DNA of 64,000 nt, from positions 26,315 to 90,314 of the forward strand of contig JAMWET010003501.1 in NCBI GenBank assembly GCA_024036415.1. Reading direction: 5' to 3'. The translations under genes and the position numbers were made by a program. This DNA is from Prochilodus magdalenae. Lineage: Eukaryota; Chordata; Actinopteri; Characiformes; Prochilodontidae. The notes beneath the pieces were generated by a model. That model saw only the letters and a program-made list of their open reading frames with translations. It ran no database searches and was not told where the DNA came from. Below are positions 35,723 through 47,499 of the stretch, in pieces. Numbering within the stretch: the first letter of the stretch is position 1; every line of letters starts with the position of its first letter.

Positions 35723-37470
35723 GGTCACTAGTACACCAACACTGAGTCCACCGCACACTGACCGCTCCACACCCAGCACTACACTCGCCCTGTATACCCA
35801 CACTGAGTACCCAACTCTCTCAGCAGCTCTTCACTGGAGTGTAACCCACTCTAATGTCCGTGCAGCTCACAGGAGCTGTGTTTAAACCAGCTAGACCGGA
35901 ACTCTTCTGTCTCTTAAAGACTTCAGCAGCCGCTTCTACAGAGTCACAAACCACACACGATGACACGATGCTCTCTGAGCCATGACATCATTTACCGTTT
36001 CCTGTTTTGTGAACAAGTGAACACACGAAGCAGCCAAATAAGGAGAAGTCATATGCATCTCTTTGTTGTTTTCACGGCCTTGCTGAAAATAGACAGCACA
36101 GACTAGCATGAGCTCTGTCCTGGTCTGAGCTGGTTTATACTGGTCTCATGCTGGTTCATTATTAGTCCCATATCTAAGACGCAGCACATGCTGGTTTGTC
36201 TAGAAGAGATGTTCCTCCTGATCCTATAGCGTCTGTGTTTAACAGCTTGTTTGACTTTATCCTAGATTTGATGTTTGGTTACCTTGAACGGTCATTTGCC
36301 AGGTATTCCAGGAGAGACAGGACAGTCCTGGTTTGTTCCAGAGGCAGTTTCTCTGCTCTGTTGCAGTCCTCCATACAGCCTGGCACTCCATGATACAGCT
36401 GGAGCCCCCCAGCCTCACATCTTCTCTGGAAGTATCTACGTGCTGTATGTATTGTAGAGATGTGTCTGTGTTAAAGTGCATTAATAACTGCATTATAACC
36501 TACAAATATGCTTTATATATGGAGCTGTAGGTGTTTCTCAGCAGTGTGCTGGTGATTTGTTGGTGCAGTCCACTGCTTTGTCTTACGGATCTGTGTTAAA
36601 GCAGTTCTTACTCTTTCAGGTCTCAGGCCACTATGACCTCATATGCTACTCTGTGTATTCTGTTTATATATAAACTATCAGCGCTTCTTTCTGTGGTTTC
36701 GTTTGTTCTCACTCGCCTTTTTTTCTGTGATCTCATAGTTGTGGAACTGTGTGATCTATGTCTCTATGATCAGTATCTAGTATTAGCTATGGCTGTGGTT
36801 GGGGGCTGCATGCTAACAGGAAACCTGATGAGCGCTCAGAGACACAAACACCAGCATGAGGGACACAGAGCGCTTTATTTACACATGCTCAACAAACATC
36901 CCAGCTTATTATTGGATATGTTATTTCAGTCTGTATGAGAGTCTCTCTCACTCTCTGTTCTAAACCCTGTGGAGTTTAAGGTCGTGGTTGCAGTAGCACT
37001 TTTGCATCTCCAAGTCTCTCTCAGACAGCAAATGTGCTGATTAGGCCCAAATGTAGTATTGCATGTAGTCCGGATCTGGATGGCACAGTAGCCCAACACT
37101 GGAGCAGATCCGTTTATTGTATCTGTGTCAGAAAGACACCAAATCAGTTGAGTAAGGACTAGCATTACATCCAGCCCTGAACCGGCACAGGTCTGAATAA
37201 ACACTGTCTCCATATCTGGCCTAAGTATGGCACAGACCTAGTTCAGAAAAGGATCAAGCTCACGCAGGCAGCTTTTTCTGGAATGGATCCTGTACGGGTT
37301 CGGGCAGTGCTGGCTGCAGCCAGCAGAGGGCAGCAGCGGTGACATAGCTCTGAGGCAACTACAGCTTAGTACTCCAATTCCTAGAATGCTTTGGGCTGAT
37401 CACCCAACAAGCTGCACCTGATACGCCGGCCATATAAGCCCCCACGAGCAGTCGTCACTGCTACTCTATT
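35674..37470 (-). repeat. Right arm of inverted repeat (M1 upstream region)
   Basis: Reverse complement of 26390-27470, also related to 5840-6810 and 10190-11256. It contains exon 1 of M1 and a minus-strand ORF of 95 codons at 36926-37213 (METVFIQTCAGSGLDVMLVL...), which has a shorter counterpart at 26641-26847. Divergence is scattered and codon-blind to the eye, so I treat it as repeat sequence. Confidence 0.7.
35972..36035 (-). promoter_or_regulatory. Shared upstream module of M1
   Basis: Reading the minus strand: GGCTGCTTCG (ETS core altered), then AACAGGAAACGG, then AATGATGTCATGGCTCAG, about 250 bp before the start codon. One of the two ETS-like sites is degraded; the CRE-like TGATGTCA is intact. 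Confidence 0.5.
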
Positions 37471-37519
37471 GTAGAGGGGTAGATGGTAATGGTAATAGAG
37501 AAAAGAAAACGAGACCCGT

Positions 37520-37620
37520 CCCATCCAGTCCCGTCCCGTCCCGTCCCGTTCCGTGCTGCAAAAGAACAGAGAAAGAGTCAAAACGCACACATAGAAAATA
37601 AATAAATAAATAAATAAAGA
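37520..37620. repeat. (GTCCC)n and (AAAT)n short tandem repeats
   Basis: A GTCCC-type pentamer run near 37519-37550 and an AAAT run near 37597-37617. They create two overlapping minus-strand ORFs of about 118 codons that are not genes. Confidence 0.8.
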
Positions 37621-37837
37621 AGAGAACCTGAATGAGAGAAAACTCGAAGAGAAAGACACGTGAAGACCCAGAAAAGAAAAGATCCCCTTTCCTGCTTGTG
37701 TTGGTTCTTTTATAAATGCTCTGTTTTGTTTCAGCATGCTGTTGGTGTCTCCTCTTTGAGCTTCCCACCCTTTTCTCTCTTACCTTCACAAACACACCTG
37801 TAACTCGCCTCATGTGTAGTGGCACATAGCAGTGGTA

Positions 37838-38072
37838 GTGGTTAGTGTAGCTCAGTGGGTAACACCACTACTCAGGGTGCCACCTCTGTGTGTGGGACTC
37901 TGGGGTTTGAATCCCAGTCTGGGTGACTATGCTGTGCTACACCAATAAGAGTCCTTGGGCAAGACTCCTAACACTACACTGGTCTCCCTATAACCTTGTA
38001 ATCATTAACCTTGTAAGTCACTCTGGATTAGAGCGTCAGCTAAATGCCGTAAATGTAAATGGTAGCACCAGG
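37838..38072 (+). repeat. tRNA-derived SINE
   Basis: A-box TAGCTCAGTGGG and B-box GGTTTGAATCC are spaced as in a tRNA, followed by a tail of the common teleost form 'gtaagtcactctggattaga' and 'aaatgccgtaaatgtaaatg'. The same family is at 43102-43310. Confidence 0.85.
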
Positions 38073-38112
38073 CGTCATCAACAATAAGGTCGGGGTTTGA
38101 TCCTCCCCTCAG

Positions 38113-38776
38113 ATGAGTGTTCAAAATGACTTCCCTCAAAACAGTTCACACATCCCTTCACAAGCACCCACACCCAGAAAACCCATTTTTTATATCAACA
38201 GGTACCCGCCCTGCGATGAGGGGCCCTTGGTAAGGCGGGCATTGGTGGCTCAGGATGAGCTGGTAGGACAGCATGAGCAGCTCCCCACAGGCGGCTACCA
38301 CTACTGCCTCCCCTACTCTAGAATCAGGGCCTCAGGAGGCACCATCCCTAGGCACAACCTCATGACGTGGGTAGCACAAACCACAACTCCCTACCCTGAA
38401 AAGTTTGGTGGGGACCCACAGCACAGGGTTCCTGTGGCAGTGCTCATTAGTTTTTGAGCAACAGCCCTCTCATTTCCCCACTGAGAGGGCTAAGGTGGCC
38501 TATATTACGGCCCTGCTCACTGGCAGGGCACTGAGCTGGGCAACCCCCCTCTGGGAACACGGATCTGACAGCGGTACATTGGTGGCTCAGGTCTCCGAAG
38601 TCATACGTTGTACTTTCTTAATCCCAGACGGGGGGTGTGCCGCAGAGCCTCGGGTCTTGTGCTACCGGCAGGAGCCTAGTTCGGTGGCAGACTATGCTGT
38701 CAACTGCCACACACTGGGGGCTGAAAGCGGGTGGAATGAGGAGGCAATCATTGCTGGGGGTGTGGTGGGGGGGTAA
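38113..38776 (+). mobile_element. Ty3/gypsy-type gag fragment, frameshifted
   Basis: Frame 1 (to about 38455) ends in PEKFGGDPQHRV. A second frame from about 38405 continues with CSLVFEQQPSHFPTERAKVA, LLTGRALSWATPLWE, SSVADYAVNCHTLGAESGWN, the core of retrotransposon gag (Retrotrans_gag-type) proteins of teleost gypsy/sushi elements. The frame change falls near 38400-38450. It ends abruptly at about 38776 and no nucleocapsid knuckle, protease or pol follows. Inactive fragment. Confidence 0.75.
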
Positions 38777-40430
38777 AAACCGGGTCCAAGTCCGCCTTGA
38801 GCAAGCCAGAGGCAACAGTGGCGAGGAAAAACTTCCGTGAGAAGGAAGAAACCTCGAGAGGAACCAGGCTCAAAGGCGGAACCCAACCACCTTAGGTCGA
38901 GCCCAGATGAGACGAGAAAGACAGAACTAACAGGAGAAGAATATCTATTAGATCCAGTCTGATTAGATCCAGTCTGATTAGTCCAGGAGGGAGTAACTGC
39001 AAGATGGAGCTGACCCAGAGATAGAGTTCATGATCAGAGCCAGGCACTGGTCAGTGTAAAGGTTATGGTCATGCCGGGCGATGAAACAGGGCAGGAGACC
39101 CACGGTGGCGCTGATGCTCAGGTGCCTAGGGGTTCTGATGTGATTGCTCCAGAGAAATTCTAGTTCTTACCTAAGAAGAGGAGAGAAAGAGAGAAAGAAG
39201 GAAAGAGAGAAAGAAAGAGAGAGAGAGAGAGGCTGATTAGGAGGATTAAGGATTAAGAGGTAGAGATTGTAACTTGTTGAACTGAGTGTGTGTAGTCCTG
39301 AGAGTCCTGTAGAGAATTCCTCTGCGCTGGCAGCCCCTCAGTGTTGTCCATCAGCGTCGATCCGCAGAGAGAGAGAGAGAGAGAGACACAGATTAGGAGG
39401 ATTAAGAGATATACAGTTTAACTTGTTGAATAGTGTGTAGTCCTGAGAGTCCTGGAGAGGATTTCTCTGCGCTGGTAGCCCCTCAGTGTTGTCCATCAGC
39501 AATGATCCGCTCATAGAGAAGACAGATTTGAGGGAGAGAGAGAAAGACAGATGAGAGGGAGAGAGAGAGAGACAGATGAGAGGGACAGAAGTTCGGGTAT
39601 ATGGTCCATTTATGGAGAAATGTAGATTATAGCGGTAGGCAGATGTTATCAGCCGAATGCTCATGCAGACAGGTAAGTTTAGAGTCTAGTTTTAAATGTA
39701 GAGAGTGTGTCTGATTCCTGAACGGATAAAGGGAGAAGATTCCAGAGTTTCGGGGCTATGCCAGAAAAGGCTCGACCACCTGCTGTGGTTCTTCTGAACC
39801 TAGGTACTGTCAGCAGGCTGCTATTTTGTGAGCGGAGCGCACGTGTGGGTTCAGATGAGTGAAGTAGTTAACTGAGATACTGGAGGGTCAGACCGTTCAC
39901 TGATTTGTATGTTAAGAGTAGAATCTTGTAGTCCACACGAAATTTAACCGGTAGCCAGTGTAGTGAGGACAGTCTCGGGGGAATGTGATCATATTTTTTT
40001 GTTCTAGTAAGGACTCTAGCAGCTGCGTTCTGGACTCAGCCTAGAAGTTATGAAGGCATGGACCAGCTTTTCCGCATCTTTTAAGGATAGGATATTGCAT
40101 AATTTAGCGATATTGCGCAGATGGAAGAATGCCGTCCGGACTGTGTTACTGATATGTACATCAAAAGACAAGCTGGTGTCGAAGATCACGCCTAGATTTC
40201 TCAGAGTTGAGCTAGGAGTAATAGTGTGACCATCTATATTCAAGACAAACTGGGAGAGTTTAGTTCTCTCTGCATTTGGGCCAAGTAGCAGGACCTCAGT
40301 CTTGCTTGGATTAAGCTGAAGTAGATTCTTGGCCATCCAGTTTCTGATATTAGCAATGCAAGTTCACAAGCCGCTACTTCGGCAATTTGATGGGGGCTGT
40401 GGTTAGACTTTCGTTGGGCTTCCACCCCCA
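38777..40430 (-). mobile_element. L2-like LINE reverse transcriptase fragment and tail
   Basis: Minus-strand ORF 40016-40336 contains LLQLNPSKTEVLLLGPNAER, LRNLGVIFDTSLSFDVHISN and LCNILSLKDAEKLVHAFITS, the C-terminal half of an L2/CR1-type RT. The frame continues, after a small deletion and stops, with QNAAARVLTRTKKYDHIPPR, LHWLPVKFRVDYKILLLTYK and LWNLLPLSVQ down to about 39680. Positions 38777-39670 (with GA-rich patches near 39180-39230 and 39370-39390) look like the 3' part of the same or a nested repeat. Inactive. Confidence 0.75.
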
Positions 40431-40549
40431 TTTCAATGTACAGAGCGAGCCAACCAGGACCAGGTCAGACCCTCCACTGTTTGGTGGCAGATAGCCCATC
40501 ATCCTGGACTAAGCACCTGCCCCAGGCCTAATATGCCCACAATACCCTC

Positions 40550-40775
40550 TGGCACTCCTTGTAAGGCATATTCCCTTTTGAGTGTCAGTTTGGGTATCCG
40601 CCACCCATATCATATCGGCGCAAATGGGCTCCCACCCTGCTGTGACAGACGGGTGACCTGTCCAGGTGTTTCCTGCCTTCTGCTCGAAGAGCACTGGGAT
40701 AGGCTTCAGCTTCTCCCATGGCCAAGAAGGATAACCAGCTGAGAAGATGAATGAAGGAATGAAGGAATGAAGCTG
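40550..40775 (+). repeat. High-copy teleost repeat with (AATG)n end
   Basis: Contains 'gggtgacctgtccaggtgtt' and 'ctgggataggcttcagcttc', a motif common in fish repeats, and ends in 'gaatgaaggaatgaaggaat'. Family not assigned. Confidence 0.5.
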
Positions 40776-41587
40776 TTATGGACTCGTGGTCTGCCAGGGT
40801 TCGACTTCCATGAAGATTTCCGAGGTGATTTGGCCCCACCACACTTGCTGTCTACAACTGGATGTCACCTCCATGCCAATCCTTGGAAGGCCTTTTCTTT
40901 TATCCCCCACAATCATGCGTGCCTGGAGTTTGCAAGATGCTTCTGGAACTTTGAGAGGTGTTGGTTTCCGTGCTTTGAGGAACCGTTCAAAAACCGTTAG
41001 TGTAGCTGGCCTGAAACAGCAGTGCAGATCTTGCATACAGGGTGGATTTTCAGGACCTTGGACAGCACCTTGAAGCTGGGACAACTGCAGATCCTCACAG
41101 AGAGAGCGGTCTCTTATACACCATGTTATGTTGGTGGAAAGGAGCTATAAGAGTTCTATTACAAGGTCTATATAGTAACAAAACTACACCAGCATCTATA
41201 GTAATGAATTAAAGATGAGAGATGCATTTGTAACATCATATGTAAAGTGTAATGATAAGCTATTACCGGTGTAGGTATGTGTGTTCTGTCCTCCTTATAT
41301 GCCGTGTATAGTTTGACAGGCAGTTAACTTTTCCCATTTACCACACGGAGGAAGTAGTTTACTTGTTTTATGTAGCAAGTTGAGAAAAGGTAAAACTGAA
41401 ATGACAAAAACGAAATGTGCTATAATTAGAGGATACTTCAGTCACAAATGACTAGAATGAGTATTCTTATTACAATTCTTATTTCTCCTTAGCATATAAC
41501 TAACATCAAAAGTCAACAGAGATTCAAGATGCAAACTAACACCTAGTATATAAAATATTACATTGTACCACATGATAAACGTGTCGG

Positions 41588-42005
41588 TGTCAGGACAAAA
41601 CAGGCTGCGGGCTGATGAGCGCAGAGGTAAAAGTCAGAGTGCTTTATTAAATACCAGCAATCCAACCAACCAACAATACATGACACAGCGTGAGGGGAGA
41701 TACAAAAGGCTGAGTCTTTCAAAGAGACGAGGTCGAGATCAAAAGAGACAATATAAAGCCAGAAAGGGATCAAACTAGAAGAGTAGTCAAACACCAAAGT
41801 ATAGTCAAAACCAGAAAAGCATACAATAGAGTAATAATAAACGCTCAGGTTTGCAAACAAAGCTTGGCAAAGCTTCACAGGGAACCGTTGGAAACCATGG
41901 GGCTTTTATAGTGAGAGTTAATAGGCTGCAGCTGGCTAAAACCCCGGGGAGCCGGAGCGAATCAGAGATTTCGATTGGGAGCATGTGATGGTGACGTCCG
42001 TGACA
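41588..42005 (-). mobile_element. Solo LTR, - orientation
   Basis: On the minus strand it begins TGTCACGGACG and ends TTTTGTCCTGACA (TG...CA), with TATAAAAG about 100 bp in and AATAAAGC near the 3' end. Flanks are gtcgg and gtcag, a 5-bp target duplication with one mismatch. It lies inside the 3' flank of M2 and is missing from the duplicate at M1. Confidence 0.82.
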
Positions 42006-42049
42006 GTCAGAAACGTTAGCCTACCAACGATGCTTGAAAAGGGTATGAA

Positions 42050-42054
42050 CAGAT

Positions 42055-42127
<73 letters not shown>
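42050..42127. repeat. (GATA)n microsatellite
   Basis: About 19 tandem GATA units. Confidence 0.95.
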
Positions 42128-42273
42128 GAGGCAGAAAACATTACATCAAATCACCACTATAGGCAACACAATGTGAGTATGTGAGAGAGAAATACTGAAC
42201 AAAGAAACATGACATACAGAAAATGGTCCAGTAGGATGATCACACTGACCCTGTGAAATCAGGAAAAGTCATC

Positions 42274-42279
42274 TTTATT
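42274..42279 (-). terminator. Polyadenylation signal AATAAA of M2
   Basis: AATAAA on the minus strand about 140 nt after the M2 stop, at the same place as in M1. Confidence 0.65.
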
Positions 42280-42419
42280 GGACATTCAGCACAAGAAGAA
42301 CTCCAAACATGAACATGTCCACTCAGGGGCATGTGGAAATATGGACCAATCAATAAAGACATTTCCTAAATGATTGATCCTGACAAATGCTGAGTTCATA
42401 CCAGTGTGCAGGAACTGTA

Positions 42420-45400
42420 CTACTCCAGACTGACCACTCCATCTCCATCCACAGTGGTGTAGTGAACTCTGGCAGGATCTGAAAGAGATGTTTGCCGGAC
42501 AGATGTTTGGTCACCCAGAGAAGAAAATAAGCATGACTGCTACAGGTCAGCTGTGTAGTTAGTACCTTTGGTTCTCTTGGCGTGATAAACCACAGCTACT
42601 ATAATGTGGAGGAAGATCACAGTCACCAAGGCGAAGGGGACGAAGGGCAGAGACTGTGGAGGTTCTGCAACAAGAGGTAGATCATAGTACCCGTAGTAGC
42701 TCTCCATGATTTAATTAGCAACTATGTGTTTATCATAAATACAAATGACTTTGTGGGACGAGTCTGTCATTTGACCAGCATGTGGCTCTTAAGTGCAGGT
42801 GGGGAAGATCATTATGTATTCTGAAAAAAAATTGGTTGTGACTTTGCGAATTGCTGTGACTGAAATGTTCAGAATAGCGAGTAATAACTCTATCATGAAT
42901 AACAGCTGGGATTGGATTTGGCAAGGACTGGACAAATTTTGGGATGTAGGCCACATCAGTGTTTAGCCTCTCTTGCATTAAACAATTGTGTAGTCAGGAG
43001 AGATTTGATGGATGCCTTCCCTGGAACAACTCTGAGGAGAATTCCCAGTAGACTGGAATTTTAGCCACTGCTGGTTAAATACAATGAATGATGAATTTGG
43101 TTGGTGTAGCGCAGTGGATAACACCACTGCCCGCCAGGGAGCCACCACCACATGTGGGAGACTGGGGTTTGAATCCCAGGCTGGGTGACTACGCTGTCCC
43201 TGGGCAGGACTCCTAACACTACACTGGCCTACCTGTAATATGATTGACCTTGTAAGTCACTCTGGATAAGAGCGTCAGCTGAATGCCGTAAATGTAAATG
43301 AATTTATTTAAAAACACAGGTCCCAACAGTGCTGTACCTTTAACACTGAGCCTGATGTCCAGGTATCCATTGTCTGTAGCATTACACCTGTAGTCTCCTC
43401 CATCCTCTTCAGTCAGGTGTGATATGAGTAGAGAGAGATTTCCTGGAGAGTGATCATTAACCAGCTTAACTCTGTTTCTGTACTGACCACTCTCACTGGA
43501 CATTATGTCCGATGTGTTGCTGAGTTTTTTCCAGGTGAAGGTTTTAGGTTTGGTGTGTAGGTCAGTGCAGTAGCAGGGCAGCAGTATGGACCCTCCTGTA
43601 TGAGCTGCAATCTCTAATACAGTTCCATTGTTTACCAGTGTGCACCCTGCAGAGTAAAATATGAATTATGATTAATTCTGCAGTAAAATTCACATTACAC
43701 CTTTATTACCTAATAATAGCATGAGTTTGTATTATAATACACATAGTTACTGAATAAGAATGCTTAGGATGTAAGAAGTCTTGGATTTTGTGTAGTTAAT
43801 AGCATTTTGGTTGTTGATGTGATGGAGTTTTGGTTAAGAATGACTAAGCAGGTCCATTTACACACAATATAATGCAACCAGGTAGAAATGTAGCTTTGCT
43901 GCTCAGGTGTCACCTTGATTACAGGTGTGGTCTTGTTACATGATGGCACTCAAACATGGCGACCAGGCTCTGAGCAGCTGAGACAGTCCACCAGTAGAGA
44001 GGATCTCTACTCCTAAGAAGCTCCCACAGTTTCCTTGCCTACCATCCACACAAGTGGTACCTTCATTACACACCCCTGTCTCGGCCGGGTCTATTTACAG
44101 GTGGTTTGCAGAGGGACAGTCACCATCGCCTTGTTAGCAGTGGTGCCCCTAAGGAGAAACCTAGGCTCCTGAGGAGTAGAACTGTATCGTCCTCGGTGAT
44201 GAATCTAGGTTCTGTTTGGAATCCAGTGACAGTCGGGTTTTGAGTATGGAGATCAGCGATATGTGCAGGACCCACATGTCCCGACTCGATGTGTTTCCTC
44301 TCGTGGCAGGGCTTCAGTAGCATCAAGGGTTTCCCAGCAACGCCAGCTTCCGCATCCTATGAGTATGCAGGATCTACAGGCTCAACTGCAACATCTCAAA
44401 AGTGCTGTAGGATGCCAAATGGAACCTCCATGTATGCCTCCATGCCCATCCATATTTTACCTTGTATCCAGGCTACCGATGGCCCAGCAGGTGACTAGAG
44501 CCTATGTTCAGTTATAGTTCAATTTACCAATAAACATATCCATATATGCATTAATTCTAAGAACTATAAATAATATAAAATAATGTATAACTATACATAC
44601 TGTATATCACCATTACATTCACAAATATAAGGCTTTATTCTATTCCAACAGGTCCTTCCTGGTGCATTATTTATTTTTTTATTTATTTTTGGTCAGTGAA
44701 TATATACTGTATATTAAGATAATGGAAGTAAAGTATAAATATGTCATCATTTTTACTGATACAGACTGAAAAAAGGTCTTGTACAAGTGGTTCCCTACTA
44801 ATTTTCAAACTGGTTATGAAATTCACATTTAGAAGACATTCAGAAACATGTATCATGTATTTCTGTAACCTGCTATGTACTCACTATAATCCTCAGAATG
44901 TAATAAACCTGGGCTTTGAAGCAATTAACAAACAACCAAAGCAGGGCTGTGTTTCCCAAAACCATAGCTAACTATGTTAACAACCTACATAGCTGGAATG
45001 ACTAAAGTGTTTCCAAACACTATAGTCAGAAGTATGGAGGTAATTATGCTGGTAACTTACATGGTCTAAAACATCAATAAGCAACACAGGTGTTTCCCCA
45101 AACCATAGTTCTATCGAACATTCGCAAACACTGTCACTGAGTTGTATATTTGGAACTACTGCTGTGTTTCTGGTGACTACGTCATTGATGGTGCAGTATA
45201 AGGAGGCATGTCAGTAAGCCTATACATTTACATTAATCTTCTGGTTTGTGCATTTAGAATGTCAAATAGTTCAAACATGTATTTCTTAATGTGCGTCTTA
45301 TGATATTTCTGTATTTATGAGCATGGCTGCCTTTATCAAGTCACTATATGTGTGTTAGCTTTATTACAAATATCATATAACGTATAGAGACAACACAAGT

Positions 45401-47122
45401 TTATCCAGTTGTTAGTTACATGAGATTGAATTTTAGCCTTATATTACAAGTTTTGTGAGTTTTTCAAGTTTCTAATTGTGAAAGTCAGACCCAACACATT
45501 TGGAAACATGGTAGTTTGAACTAAGCTGGTTCAAACCAACATGGTTCATGCTACTGTGGTATGAACAAGGGACAACAGCGGTGGGAAACCATTGTACATC
45601 AGATGTTATTTAGTTTAACGATGCATCATATCACGGTAGTTCAATGTCTCCATCGTTATATGGGAAACGCACCTCGGATGGATATATTTTGTAGGTCTAA
45701 AGGGTCTTTACCTTCAACAGTCAGCATGATGTCAATGTATCCACTCATTTTAGCATCACATCTGTACCATCCTCCATCCTCTTCAGTCAGGTGTGATATG
45801 AGTAGTGAGAGATTTCCTGGAGAGTGATCATTAAACAGCTGAGCTCTGTTTTCATCACTCACAATAGATATAATTGTTCCTGTTTTCATGTACTTCCAAA
45901 CAAATGTTTCAGGTGCAGTGTTGCCAGTGCAGTCGCAGGGCAGGAGTACGGCCCCTCCTGCATACGCTGTGATATGCAGTGTCCTTCCGTTGTCAACTAG
46001 CGTGCAGCCTGTAAGCAGATAACATTTGGTCATATCTGGTAATATTAACAACAAATGCCCACAGGAAGCGGATATCTAAATGAGCTGGAATGTTCATACA
46101 GAGATAGAAAATGTTATATAAGCCATAATTTGAAATAACCTTTATGGCAACACTGTAATTTCTAGGAATTTCTATAAATGAACTTATATATTTTTAAAAA
46201 AAAACAAATAAGTAACCAAGCACAACAGCAAAGAACAAGCACACATGTACACAGGGCAACGCCGGGTCCAGAAACCGAGACAAGCTGTCAGATACAAAGA
46301 ACTGGGCGCGACGCTTGCAGAGCCAAAGTACCAAATAGGTTTAATGAACAGATTAGAAGCTTTACACAACAGCAGCACACGGTACAGCAAGACACAGGGA
46401 CAAAACCTGGTAAGTCACAAGGGAAGCAACCGGAAGGTCGGAAACCGGAGAGACAGAGAGAGATAGGTAACCAAACTGGAGCGGAGAGCAGAGCCGTACA
46501 GTCAGTAAAACAGAAGCAGGGTCAAGACACATCAAGAGACACAGCGAACAAAGCCGAACAGGGAGATACACGAAAAGAGAGGTCAAAGAGGATACAGGAA
46601 CAGTCAGCCAGCCAGCTAACTCACCATATACACAAACGTGACCTATATACTTGCAGTTTCTGGTAACAGAGAGGTGATTTGTATGCAGCAATGGTTAGCA
46701 GATAGCTTTGCGGTTGGAAAGTAGGCTAACTTACTTACACAGAAAAAAAAAGGTAATGGGTCTCATTAAAGTACTAGAACAGTCTCTTTACAAATGTTTT
46801 ATGCAGACCCTTTTTGATGTATTGATATATAGCTGTTGGGCTAGAATGTAAAAGCTCATGCTTCCTCCAATTTAGGTATTCAGTATTACCCATACCACCT
46901 CATTCAGAGGTCAACACAGCTAAGGTAATGCCAAAATTGGCCAAGGATGCCAACTCACATGTCACAGAAAATGCAAACTGTTCCATTTTAACTTACTATA
47001 ATACATAAATAATGAATAAACTGTTTTCTTGTCACTAGCAAGAAAACAATATCTATACAAAATTAGCACTCACCTTCAGAGACATGAAGCCCAATGAAGA
47101 GAAGATACACAGTCAGCAACAT
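42420..47122 (-). CDS. M2: receptor with two divergent V domains, no stalk, ITIM-consensus tail
   Basis: Exons in order are 47074-47122 (signal peptide), 45712-46008 (V1, 297 nt), 43338-43646 (V2, 309 nt), 42566-42664 (TM, 99 nt) and 42420-42478 (tail). All are open and phase 1, totalling 271 codons (270 aa). V1 is the most divergent V in the window: GCTLVDNGRTLHITAYAGGA, LLPCDCTGN, FVWKYMKTG, and YRCDAKMSGYIDIML at the end; it lacks the QYRNR motif (ENRAQLFND instead). V2 has LLPCYCTD, FTWKKLSN and YRCNATDNGYLDIRL. Both keep four cysteines and the NLS sequon. No Thr/Pro exon lies between V2 and TM (only a SINE), so the Ig domains sit close to the membrane. The tail [16 protein letters not shown] fits V-x-Y-x-x-V. 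V1's acceptor (tgcttacag) and flanks differ from the other V exons, implying older origin. Confidence 0.75.
43102..43310 (+). repeat. tRNA-derived SINE between M2 V2 and TM exons
   Basis: A-box TAGCGCAGTGGA, B-box GGTTTGAATCC, and the tail 'gtaagtcactctggataaga'. Same family as 37838-38072. Confidence 0.85.
43950..44520 (+). mobile_element. Tc1/IS630-type transposase fragment
   Basis: A plus-strand frame near 44180-44290 reads IVLGDESRFCLESSDSRVLS, the second-Asp region of a Tc1/IS630 DDE transposase. It has the same motif as the 31-34 kb element but is clearly diverged from it. Surrounding frames are broken; no TIRs were identified. Confidence 0.6.
44940..45240 (-). mobile_element. Inverted end of the Harbinger-like/MITE family
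   Basis: The text 'gtgtttcccaaaaccatagc', 'taactatgttaacaacctac' is the reverse complement of the right end of the element at 1745-2885. It lies in the intron between V1 and V2 of M2. Confidence 0.55.
46180..46690 (-). repeat. Retroelement-like segment, unassigned
   Basis: A 162-codon plus-strand ORF here is Gln/Lys/Arg-rich with no fold signature. Read on the minus strand the segment has an ATTAAA-type signal and a sequence style like the LTRs elsewhere in the window. It lies in M2's intron 1. Confidence 0.35.
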
Positions 47123-47384
47123 GGTCACTAGTACACCAACACTGAGTCCACCGCACACTGACCGCTCCACACCCAGCACTACACTCGCCCTGTATACCCA
47201 CACTGGGTACCCAACTCTCAGCAGCTCTTCACTGGAGTGTAACCCACTCTAATGAGCTGTGTGACACCTGACTTGGCCTTTAGTATTCAGTCGATGAAAG
47301 TTTTCATCAGCACCTTTGTGAGAATGTGAAAAACAAACGCACACAGTGACGTGGTTTCCTCGACACATTGAGGTCACTTGCTGT

Positions 47385-47425
47385 TGAGGTCGCTTGCTGT
47401 TTCCTGTTTTGTGGTGCATCGTGTG
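47385..47425 (-). promoter_or_regulatory. Degraded upstream module of M2
   Basis: The minus strand retains ACAAAACAGGAAACAGC about 270 bp before the start codon, but the CRE-like TGATGTCA present in other members is absent. Confidence 0.4.
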
Positions 47426-47499
47426 GTGAAATACATTGTAAGGTATGACAGATTGTGTGTCTGCATTATAGGAGAACATGGTTGCCTAAAGACAGCTGT

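Noticed and set aside
36926..37213. 95-codon ORF (METVFIQTCAGSG...) conserved in the inverted arm at 26641-26847
   Set aside because: The two copies differ by indels that change frame and length, so the similarity reflects DNA duplication rather than coding constraint.
37381..37825. Two overlapping minus-strand ORFs of about 118 codons
   Set aside because: They run through (GTCCC)n and (AAAT)n tracts and share no motif with known proteins.
46178..46666. 162-codon Gln/Arg-rich ORF
   Set aside because: Low-complexity composition, no conserved motif, lies in M2's intron in retroelement-like sequence.
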